From positions 1 through 8,112 of the forward strand of contig CAKQDS010000049.1 of the NCBI GenBank assembly GCA_934229535.1: DNA of 8,112 bases, read 5' to 3'. The notes below the pieces were generated by a model. It worked only from the letters and a program-made list of their open reading frames with translations, was not told the origin of the DNA and did no database searches. Within the stretch, counting starts at the first letter, position 1. Every line of letters begins with the position of its first letter. Of the stretch, positions 1 through 6,268 are shown one piece after another. Source of the DNA: an uncultured Anaeroplasmataceae bacterium (GTDB lineage Bacteria; Bacillota_I; Bacilli_A; Acholeplasmatales; Anaeroplasmataceae). Position numbers and translations under genes: made by a program.

Positions 1-75
1 ACCAACTTATTTATAGCTCGCAACCCTTTAATTTTAGAGTTTCCGAGTATTGGGCAACCCATCTAATTTAGAGTA
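1..75 (-). repeat. Degenerate short repeat cluster, left end (about three copies)
   Basis: Read on the minus strand, this stretch repeats a unit close to CTMTAAA-TTARA-GGGTTGY. The two clear copies are at 54-75 and 20-41. Each is 22 nt, they match at about 17 of 22 positions, and their cores are 34 nt apart. A weaker third copy covers roughly 1-18. The part before GGGTTG is nearly palindromic (TCTAA-A-TTAGA in the copy at 54-75). The spacing is not a multiple of three and in-frame stops occur, so it is probably not coding. The same unit recurs at the right end in the opposite orientation: positions 21-35 are the exact reverse complement of 8078-8092. The function is unknown, and the array probably continues outside the window. 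Confidence 0.6.
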
Positions 76-81
76 CCATAA

Positions 82-1662
82 TTATTCAATATCTAATTCA
101 ACAAAGCTTGGCTCAGGATCTGATAGCTTCATATCCTTATAACCATGACGTTTAATTTTTAATAAGAAAAAGACTAAGAAGCTAATTGATATTAAAAGAA
201 TAATCGCATTACTTATTCCCATTGAAACACCTGCAGCTCTGTGATCCATTTTAAAACCATAATGACAAATTAATAAGGTAATAATTCTTGTTCCAATTCT
301 TGAAAAATTTAAAATACCAGATAAATAAGTTTGTCCAAAGCCATATAATAAACCTAAAATGGCAGATGTCACACCAAGAACAAGTATTGATATACAATCA
401 TATCTAAAAACTTCTTTGATATATTTAACAAGCTTAGCTGATTTTGCTATTTCTTCTGGAGTTTGAAGATTAGGATCGCCCTTATAATTAAATAGTTCAA
501 CAAGCTTATCCAAGAAAACAATTCTTACAAGAACAAAGCCTACTATGCTTACAATGCTAACTAGCAATAAATTACACCAAAATGATTTAATAGCTCTTTT
601 AATATTTTTAGTTCCTAAATTTTGACTAACAATGGTAGAGCCACCCTCTTCAAAAGCATTTGTTGGCGTCGTTACTAAGCCACTCAAATGATTTGATACA
701 GCAAGAGCTCCTACAATTAAGCCATCAGTTGTATCATTGTAAAAACTACCACAAAGTGAATTAACTGCCACCTTACCAAGTGACATTACAAATTTACCAA
801 AGAAAATTGGTAATGATAAGGCAAGTATTGGTCCTGAATACTTCCAACGAATCGAAAAATCCTTAATTGATATTCTAATAATATTTTTCTTACCAAACAT
901 AATGAATAAACCAATAATCAATAATACCAATTGACCAATTATTGTACTTAGCTCAATATAAATAATACTCTTAACCCTTAAGCCATAGACAAAAATAACA
1001 GTAAGTATTAATTTAACAGCAAGAACTAGCATATTTAAGAAAAATATTGATTTTGAGTTACCCTTGGCCTTTTCTAAGCCAATAAACATCGTATTTAAGG
1101 CTACAATCGCTAATTCAATTAATTGCATACGAAAATATAATATCGTATCACTAGACACATCACTTATACTTGCAAGTCTAATGATAACTCTAGAAAATGG
1201 TACAAGTATTAGCGTAATAATTAAAGAAACAACTAATATAATTGAAAATAAAACAGCTGAGTTCTTTTTCGCTTGGTCAATCCTTCCAGCACCATAATGC
1301 CTTGCTACTATAATAGCACCACCTCCAGCAATTCCCGCTCCAAAAGCTGAAAGAGCGTTTTTAACCTGCGATAATGCTGAAACAGTTGTTACTGATGAGG
1401 CACTTATTGCTGAACAGATAATTGAATCTAAAAGTCCATATAAGGAATTAAACAATCCATATAAAGCAATAGGAAAGCAAATCATTATAGAAACTCTAAT
1501 TAAATCTCCAGTTAAGATTTTCTTTCTCCTAAGCTTAGAGGTATTAATTGCTTTAATTCTTTTAGCTTCCTTTTTACCTAATGTTTTACAATCATCCCTA
1601 TATTTATCCCTAATAATTTTCTCTTCTTCTTTAAATTTTGAATTCAAATCCTTATTCACCAT
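82..1662 (-). CDS. MATE family multidrug efflux transporter
   Basis: This is an integral membrane antiporter of the multidrug and toxic compound extrusion family. Such proteins export cationic drugs or metabolites in exchange for Na+ or H+; the substrate cannot be read from sequence. The protein is 526 residues with about twelve hydrophobic segments in two homologous halves. The first half carries GGGAIIVARHYGAGR (about residues 113-127) and the second carries SQNLGTKN (about 346-353), the typical paired family motifs. The first 45-50 residues are a Lys/Glu/Arg-rich cytoplasmic extension, longer than in many MATE proteins, and the C-terminus is short and acidic. The start at 1662 is preferred over the in-frame ATG at 1671. 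A promoter at 1684-1712 predicts transcription beginning near 1677, which puts the GAGG of the upstream ATG outside the mRNA. AGGATGTG at 1667-1674 is well placed for 1662 and matches the leaders of two other genes here. It lies downstream of the Nudix gene and could also receive read-through from it. Confidence 0.93.
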   Translation of the reverse strand: MVNKDLNSKFKEEEKIIRDKYRDDCKTLGKKEAKRIKAINTSKLRRKKILTGDLIRVSIMICFPIALYGLFNSLYGLLDSIICSAISASSVTTVSALSQVKNALSAFGAGIAGGGAIIVARHYGAGRIDQAKKNSAVLFSIILVVSLIITLILVPFSRVIIRLASISDVSSDTILYFRMQLIELAIVALNTMFIGLEKAKGNSKSIFFLNMLVLAVKLILTVIFVYGLRVKSIIYIELSTIIGQLVLLIIGLFIMFGKKNIIRISIKDFSIRWKYSGPILALSLPIFFGKFVMSLGKVAVNSLCGSFYNDTTDGLIVGALAVSNHLSGLVTTPTNAFEEGGSTIVSQNLGTKNIKRAIKSFWCNLLLVSIVSIVGFVLVRIVFLDKLVELFNYKGDPNLQTPEEIAKSAKLVKYIKEVFRYDCISILVLGVTSAILGLLYGFGQTYLSGILNFSRIGTRIITLLICHYGFKMDHRAAGVSMGISNAIILLISISFLVFFLLKIKRHGYKDMKLSDPEPSFVELDIE

Positions 1663-1666
1663 ATAA

Positions 1667-1674
1667 CACATCCT
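1667..1674 (-). promoter_or_regulatory. Ribosome binding site AGGATGTG that decides the MATE start
   Basis: The minus strand reads AGGATGTG-TTAT-ATG, with the start codon at 1662. It matches the extended anti-Shine-Dalgarno complement AGGAGGTG with one mismatch. The upstream in-frame ATG (1671-1669) lies inside this site, so that codon is most likely part of the ribosome binding site and not the start. Confidence 0.6.
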
Positions 1675-1683
1675 ATTAACCTC

Positions 1684-1712
1684 ATTATAAGTGTAAATGG
1701 TCTATAAATCAA
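1684..1712 (-). promoter_or_regulatory. Housekeeping sigma promoter for the MATE gene
   Basis: On the minus strand there is TTGATT (1712-1707), a 17-nt spacer and a perfect TATAAT (1689-1684). Only 21 nt separate the -10 box from the ATG at 1662, giving a leader of about 15 nt. This allows the transporter to be expressed independently of the ABC-F/Nudix operon upstream. Confidence 0.75.
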
Positions 1713-1730
1713 GGAAAAAGTCGCGCAAAA

Positions 1731-2276
1731 TTATAAAGAAATCTTATTCTCCTTTAAAAGATAAAGCATAATTGCATTAATAGTTTTACCATCCTTAATT
1801 TTTCCTTCCTTAATCATAGTTAAAGCATCACTCAAGGCAACTAGCTCAAGCTCAATAACCTCATCAGAATCAAAATTAGTTTTAGTCTTTACAAAATCAT
1901 TAGTATAAAACAAATAAAGTCTTTCATTACTATAACCACATGTTGGATAATCAATTCCTAAAAGTTCCATTTTTAATGCCTTATAGCCTGTTTCCTCTTC
2001 AAATTCGCGAATAGCGGCATTTAAAGGTTCCTCATTTGGTTCAAGCTTACCTGCTGGGAGTTCATATAAAACCTCATCATAGGCATAACGATATTGTCTT
2101 TCTAAAAATATTTTATTATCATTTGTAACACCTAAAATACAAGCACCACCATTATGCTTAACAACCTCGCGATATGATTCCTCGCCATTTGGACATAATA
2201 CCTTATCACGAACAAGTGTTACAACACGTCCTTTATAAATAACCTCACCACTGATTTTCTTCTCTTGCATATCCAT
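1731..2276 (-). CDS. nudF: Nudix hydrolase, ADP-ribose pyrophosphatase
   Basis: This cytosolic enzyme is predicted to hydrolyse ADP-ribose (and possibly related nucleoside diphosphate sugars) to AMP and ribose-5-phosphate, a clean-up step in NAD turnover. It is 181 residues, close to the Bacillus NudF length as I recall it. The complete Nudix box GX5EX7REUXEEXGU runs from G76 to Y98, with E82, R90, E91, E94, E95 and G97 all in place; the glutamates bind the catalytic Mg2+. Upstream, GRVVTLVRDKVLCPNG followed by REVVKHNGG is the typical NudF N-terminal strand region, and ELPAGKLE leads into the box. Residues 106-122, with a Pro-Thr-Cys-Gly-Tyr-Ser loop, sit where ADP-ribose-specific members carry their substrate-selecting loop. 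The start at 2276 follows AAGGAGG by 10 nt. The gene lies 5 nt after the ABC-F stop and is probably translationally coupled to it. Substrate assignment is by family resemblance. Confidence 0.92.
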   Translation of the reverse strand: MDMQEKKISGEVIYKGRVVTLVRDKVLCPNGEESYREVVKHNGGACILGVTNDNKIFLERQYRYAYDEVLYELPAGKLEPNEEPLNAAIREFEEETGYKALKMELLGIDYPTCGYSNERLYLFYTNDFVKTKTNFDSDEVIELELVALSDALTMIKEGKIKDGKTINAIMLYLLKENKISL

Positions 2277-2281
2277 ATTAA

Positions 2282-4015
2282 TTATTCCTCCTTATTAATA
2301 AATTCATCAAGTTCAAGATAACGATTCATTTTCTTATCTAAATCAGCCTTTAATTCCTCTTCCTTTTTAGTTAAATCCATAAGTGTCATATAGGAAGAAG
2401 CTTGTTTTTTTATTTCCTCTTCAATTGCAGAAATTTCCATCTCAATTTTTTCCATTTCTTTCATTAAAGAATTATATTCATTTCTAATTGTTGAAGTGAT
2501 TCTTCTTTTTGGTCGACTATTTTCCTTTTTAGTACTTTCAATTTTCACCTTTTCTTGATTAATAAAATCACTAAATTTTAATAAATATGGGTGAATTTCT
2601 AAATTCTCAAAAACTAAAAGAGAATCACATACCTTATCTAAAAAATAACGATCATGGGATACAACAATTACAGGTCCTAAGAATTCATCTAAATAATTCT
2701 CTAATATCTCAAGCGTTTGTAAATCCAAATCATTTGTTGGCTCATCCAAGATTAAAACATTAGGATTTTGCATAATTACTCTAATAAATTGTAATCTTCT
2801 TTTTTCACCACCACTAAGTAATTTAACATAGCCATAAATTTTTTCATCCTCAAATAAGAAATTTTCTAATAATTCCTTAGCATTAATTGTACCATCAATA
2901 GATTCAATATTATTTGAAACCTCTTCAATATATTTTAATACTGTAATATTTTCATTAGTAATTTCTAGATGCTGTGACATATAACCTATTTTAAGAGTTT
3001 CACCAATATCAAGTGTTCCCTCTGTTAATTGCTCTTCACCCATTAATATTTTAAACAATGTTGATTTTCCACAGCCATTATTTCCAACTACACCAATTCT
3101 ATCATATCTATTAAGCTCAAAATTAAAATTATTAAATAAAACCTTATCACCATAAGCTTTTTTTCCATTGCGAATGGTAATTAGCTTCTTACCTAAATAG
3201 GTTTTTAAAGAACTAAAGCTAAATTCTTTACGAGTTTGAAATTTCTTCTTAGCTAACTCTTCAAATCTTTCAACTCTACTTTTACTTTTAGTTCTTCTAG
3301 CCTCTACACCACGTCTAATCCACATTAACTCATGCTTATATAATGATTTATGTTTTTGCTCTTCATGAAGCTCACGTTCGATTCTTAGAGCTCTTAGTTC
3401 TAAATATTTTTCATAATTTGCCTCATATAAATATACTCTTGCAAAATCAATTTCTAGCATTTTTTGACATACACGCTCTAAGAAATAACGATCATGGGTT
3501 ACCATAATTAAACCCTTTTTCCATTTTTTCAAATAGTTTTCAAGCCAAATAATCATTTCTTGATCTAAATGATTGGTTGGCTCATCTAGCATTAAAATAT
3601 CACATTCTCTTAATAATGCGCAAGCTAAGGCAACTCTTTTTCTTTCGCCACCAGATAAATTATTTGTAAGCATATTATGATCGAAAAGCTTCAATTTATT
3701 CAAAACTGTAGCTATTTCAAAATCAGGTATTTCATAATTACTAGTTGAATTTCTCTTAACAGCTTCAAAAATAGAAATATTATTTAAAAATTTTGGTTCT
3801 TGCTCCAAATAAGAAATTTTCAAATTACCAGAAATATTTATTTTACCAGCCTTTGGCTTTTCTTCATTTAATATTAATTTTAAAAGTGTTGATTTTCCAC
3901 AACCATTATTTCCGACAACGCCAAGCTTATCACTATCGGTTATACTAAATGATACACTATCTAAAATTGGCTTATCCGTATAAGAAAAAGACACTTGATT
4001 AAAGGTTATTACCAT
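2282..4015 (-). CDS. ABC-F family ATPase, Uup/YfmR-like translation factor
   Basis: This is a soluble protein with two ATPase domains and no membrane segment. ABC-F proteins bind the ribosomal E site and act on stalled or non-productive ribosomes. Domain 1 has Walker A GNNGCGKST (residues 35-43), LSGGE (120-124), Walker B with D144/E145, and switch His174. Domain 2 has an identical Walker A (311-319), LSGGE (400-404), D424/E425 and His454. Both catalytic glutamates are intact. The linker at about 198-254 carries WIRRGVEARRTKSKSR, typical of the short P-site-tRNA interaction motif of Uup/YfmR. Residues 503-577 form a Lys/Glu-rich C-terminal coiled coil. An antibiotic-resistance ABC-F protein is less likely because the linker is short. 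The start is the ATG at 4015, 8 nt after GGAG. An upstream in-frame GTG (4024) overlaps that site and is not preferred. It is the first gene of the operon with the Nudix gene and is transcribed divergently from the 673-residue gene. Confidence 0.93.
   Translation of the reverse strand: MVITFNQVSFSYTDKPILDSVSFSITDSDKLGVVGNNGCGKSTLLKLILNEEKPKAGKINISGNLKISYLEQEPKFLNNISIFEAVKRNSTSNYEIPDFEIATVLNKLKLFDHNMLTNNLSGGERKRVALACALLRECDILMLDEPTNHLDQEMIIWLENYLKKWKKGLIMVTHDRYFLERVCQKMLEIDFARVYLYEANYEKYLELRALRIERELHEEQKHKSLYKHELMWIRRGVEARRTKSKSRVERFEELAKKKFQTRKEFSFSSLKTYLGKKLITIRNGKKAYGDKVLFNNFNFELNRYDRIGVVGNNGCGKSTLFKILMGEEQLTEGTLDIGETLKIGYMSQHLEITNENITVLKYIEEVSNNIESIDGTINAKELLENFLFEDEKIYGYVKLLSGGEKRRLQFIRVIMQNPNVLILDEPTNDLDLQTLEILENYLDEFLGPVIVVSHDRYFLDKVCDSLLVFENLEIHPYLLKFSDFINQEKVKIESTKKENSRPKRRITSTIRNEYNSLMKEMEKIEMEISAIEEEIKKQASSYMTLMDLTKKEEELKADLDKKMNRYLELDEFINKEE
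2287..2293 (-). promoter_or_regulatory. Shine-Dalgarno site of the Nudix gene inside the ABC-F 3' end
   Basis: AAGGAGG on the minus strand is built from the last Lys-Glu-Glu codons of the ABC-F gene, 10 nt before the Nudix ATG. This arrangement implies translational coupling. As a canonical site, it also suggests that the genome's anti-Shine-Dalgarno sequence is the usual one. Confidence 0.7.
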
Positions 4016-4038
4016 AATTAACACTCCATTTCTTAATA

Positions 4039-4067
4039 ATTATAACATACAAAACAATAAATTTATT
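4039..4067 (-). promoter_or_regulatory. Promoter of the ABC-F/Nudix operon (extended -10)
   Basis: The minus strand has TGT-TATAAT, an extended -10 with its hexamer at 4044-4039. The position 17 nt upstream (4067-4062, AATAAA) is a poor -35, so recognition probably depends on the extended -10. The -10 box ends 23 nt before the ATG at 4015, giving a leader of under 20 nt. Confidence 0.6.
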
Positions 4068-4074
4068 TTTTTTC

Positions 4075-4103
4075 TACAATTTTTTGTATATATTTGATAT
4101 AAT
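4075..4103 (+). promoter_or_regulatory. Promoter of the 673-residue protein gene (extended -10)
   Basis: TGA-TATAAT places a perfect -10 box with extended TGn at 4098-4103. TACAAT at 4075-4080, 17 nt upstream, is a weak -35. Transcription should begin near 4110, about 19 nt before the TTG start. This promoter runs opposite to the ABC-F promoter, and the two -10 boxes are about 53 nt apart. Confidence 0.62.
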
Positions 4104-4116
4104 AGACTAAAGAAGT

Positions 4117-4123
4117 GGATGTG
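4117..4123 (+). promoter_or_regulatory. Ribosome binding site GGATGTG supporting a TTG start
   Basis: GGATGTG-TTATT-TTG matches the leader form of the MATE and cyclase genes and sits 5 nt before the codon. This is the main support for initiation at TTG 4129. An ATG inside the site (4119) opens only a 14-codon overlapping frame. Confidence 0.55.
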
Positions 4124-4128
4124 TTATT

Positions 4129-6150
4129 TTGCAAGATATAAAAAAATATTTACGATTAGCTAAAAATGCTAAAACTAAAGCAACAGCTCAAAAAAACATT
4201 GCTGAGGTACTAAAAATTGATCCTAATAATAAAGAAGCTATTCTTCTTTTATCATTATATGATGATTCATATATTGAAAAAGCCTTAAGCATTGCTAATG
4301 AAATGATTCTAGAAGGAAATTTTGATGCCTTTATCATAAAGCTATATCATCTAATTAATTTAAAACAATTTAGTGAAGCTATTAGCTTCTTAGATTTTTT
4401 TAACAATAAAATTAAAGGGCCTCATTTTGATTTTGAAACAATTATTTATTTTTTAAATAATGCCTTAAATAAAGATTATTCAATTAATGATTTTAATGAA
4501 TTTGGTATAGTTGCTAGCATATATCAGGATTATAAAGCTAACAAAAATATTAATGAACAAGCAATTTTAAATATTTCTATAGAAAATCATTTTTTACTAG
4601 ACGCAATTATTGAAATGAAGGATTCCTCACTTAAAGCCTTCTTAAATATTTATTTAGATTCTAAAAAGGCAAGAATCTATGGACTAAGAGCTAATGCAAT
4701 TCTCTCTTTAATAAAAAGTATCGTTAATGATTATGAAGGCTTTGCTGAAGCAATTACTTTAGCAAAAGATAACATTAATTATTCTTCTCTTGTTAATCAA
4801 ACTGAAAAAGCGGTTTTAATTTGTATTGGCTTTGCATCAATTTTAAGAAAAAATATAACTGTTAGGAAGCTGCTAAATTTTATTAAAGAATTTAGGCAAT
4901 ATTACCCTTTTTCTGATGAAATGCAACACCAAATTACTTTGTTAAATGACACTGCAATCAAAAAAGCAGTTGAATCATTAATGGAAAGAGACTTTATTGA
5001 AGATGATTCCCTTATTGAACTAACACCAATGGGACATGAGGTTTTAAAGGCTTTGTTTGATGAGGATCAAGATAAAACTGCTTTTGAATTTAAAAACGCA
5101 AGTGATATTTTTACAGAAGCTCTTGATGAGCCTGATAATCAAGCCTTCTTACTTGAAAAAACCAAAAATACCTTTTCCAAATTCTTCGATGCTGACATCG
5201 TAACCTGTTATAATGATGATTTTCCTTTAGAAAAATCACATAAAATTTATAAAAGAATTTACGACTTTATTCATTTTAACAAAATTGATGTTGATGTATT
5301 CTATCGTGAGGATGATACAATTTTTAGTTATTATGCGGCAGCTTATAATAGAATATGTGACCGTGTTATCACCTATTCTATTATTAAAGACAATAATGAT
5401 ATGGCAATTAGTGCCATCAGAAGCACAATAAAGGATTTCAAGGATTCCTCAAAATCATTATTCGTCATCTCAATGCTTTATGCTTTAAAAATTGAAGATC
5501 AAGGACTTCTTCGCTATTTAAATAGAAACTTCACCTATAGTCTTAGTAACGATGCTTTGTTATTATTTGATTTAATTAATGCCTCTAAACATAATTCTCC
5601 TGCTTTAAAGGAAATTGTTGGACAAATGACACTTGTTAACCCCTATGTTTTAGGCTTCTTATCTGAATATATGGACTTAAAATATTCAATGCAAAAAATT
5701 GATATGCAAGATTTTAGTGATTTTGAGAATTCAAAATTAGCTGCCATTGACAGTGCTATCATTTTAGTTTCATTGTATAAGCTGGTTTATTCTGACGACA
5801 TTTTAAAGCCTTGCTACAAGTTATATAAAGATACCATTAATGAATTAATCGATAATATGACATTTTCACTTATTGCTTCTATTCTTAATGACCTATATAG
5901 TCTTAAAGGCGAATATAGTCTTGAGGAAATGAAAAACTATTTAGCAGGAAAAAATGTAAATGCTGATTTGAAGAATTTAAAATCATATGGTGTCTTAAAA
6001 AAGGAAAAGAAAAGCTATATAAATGCCATTATTCAAACCTGTATTAAATTTGACATTCTCGAATATAACAAAGATAATAATTTAATTCTTACCTTATTTG
6101 GCTTAACATTACTTAAAAACAGTTGTGAGTCTAATGATTTAATATCTTAA
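4129..6150 (+). CDS. Uncharacterized helical (TPR-like) protein with two winged-helix-like segments
   Basis: I do not recognise this protein as a named family. It is 673 residues, very rich in Leu, Ile, Asp, Asn and Lys, with no signal peptide, no membrane segment and no tryptophan, so it is probably cytosolic. Residues 1-90 look like tetratricopeptide-type helical hairpins (for example the stretch ending in LKIDPNNKEAILLLSLY). The middle also reads as mostly helical. Residues about 272-310, ending in SLIELTPMGHEVLKALF, and about 629-666, ending in NLILTLFGLTLLKNS, resemble each other: two helices, a short hairpin, then a final helix. That pattern fits the end of a winged-helix domain. The start is TTG at 4129; no in-frame ATG or GTG precedes it before a stop at 4108-4110, and GGATGTG lies 5 nt upstream. 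It has its own promoter and terminator, so it is monocistronic. A scaffold or regulatory protein is possible but unproven. Confidence 0.88.
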   Translation: MQDIKKYLRLAKNAKTKATAQKNIAEVLKIDPNNKEAILLLSLYDDSYIEKALSIANEMILEGNFDAFIIKLYHLINLKQFSEAISFLDFFNNKIKGPHFDFETIIYFLNNALNKDYSINDFNEFGIVASIYQDYKANKNINEQAILNISIENHFLLDAIIEMKDSSLKAFLNIYLDSKKARIYGLRANAILSLIKSIVNDYEGFAEAITLAKDNINYSSLVNQTEKAVLICIGFASILRKNITVRKLLNFIKEFRQYYPFSDEMQHQITLLNDTAIKKAVESLMERDFIEDDSLIELTPMGHEVLKALFDEDQDKTAFEFKNASDIFTEALDEPDNQAFLLEKTKNTFSKFFDADIVTCYNDDFPLEKSHKIYKRIYDFIHFNKIDVDVFYREDDTIFSYYAAAYNRICDRVITYSIIKDNNDMAISAIRSTIKDFKDSSKSLFVISMLYALKIEDQGLLRYLNRNFTYSLSNDALLLFDLINASKHNSPALKEIVGQMTLVNPYVLGFLSEYMDLKYSMQKIDMQDFSDFENSKLAAIDSAIILVSLYKLVYSDDILKPCYKLYKDTINELIDNMTFSLIASILNDLYSLKGEYSLEEMKNYLAGKNVNADLKNLKSYGVLKKEKKSYINAIIQTCIKFDILEYNKDNNLILTLFGLTLLKNSCESNDLIS

Positions 6151-6158
6151 TAGAGCAT

Positions 6159-6191
6159 TAAAGTCTAGTCAAAAACTAGGCTTTATTTTTT
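6159..6191 (+). terminator. Intrinsic terminator of the 673-residue protein gene
   Basis: An 11-bp stem (6159-6169 with 6175-6185, containing one G-U pair) with the loop CAAAA is followed by six T's. It begins 8 nt after the stop codon. Confidence 0.85.
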
Positions 6192-6239
6192 AATAACAAA
6201 TGTTAATAATAAACGCTAATAATATTAAATTAGTTTCAT

Positions 6240-6268
6240 AAAAAAATGAACTTTAAAGTTCATTTTTT
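6240..6268. terminator. Bidirectional terminator between convergent genes
   Basis: The centre is a perfect 28-bp palindrome (6241-6268) with core ATGAACTTTAAAGTTCAT, flanked by an A-run on the left and a T-run on the right. On the minus strand it overlaps the cyclase stop codon and ends in seven T's, so it terminates the cyclase gene. On the plus strand it backs up the first terminator of the 673-residue gene. The roughly 48 bases between the two hairpins (6192-6239) are AT-rich, and I see nothing else in them. Confidence 0.85.

Noticed and set aside
1..75. CRISPR array
   Set aside because: Copies are imperfect and the 18-34 nt period is too short for a repeat plus spacer; no cas genes are present.
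1064..1297. Plus-strand open frame of 77 codons inside the MATE gene
   Set aside because: It is antisense to a well-supported membrane protein gene, shows no start signals of its own, and its composition is the mirror of the hydrophobic coding strand.
2640..3925. Near-identical DNA stretches repeated within the ABC-F gene (for example around 2642 and 3484)
   Set aside because: These encode the duplicated Walker A and His-switch motifs of the two ATPase domains and are expected of the family.
4016..4128. Riboswitch or attenuator in the divergent region
   Set aside because: Both predicted transcripts have leaders of under 20 nt, too short for a structured element.
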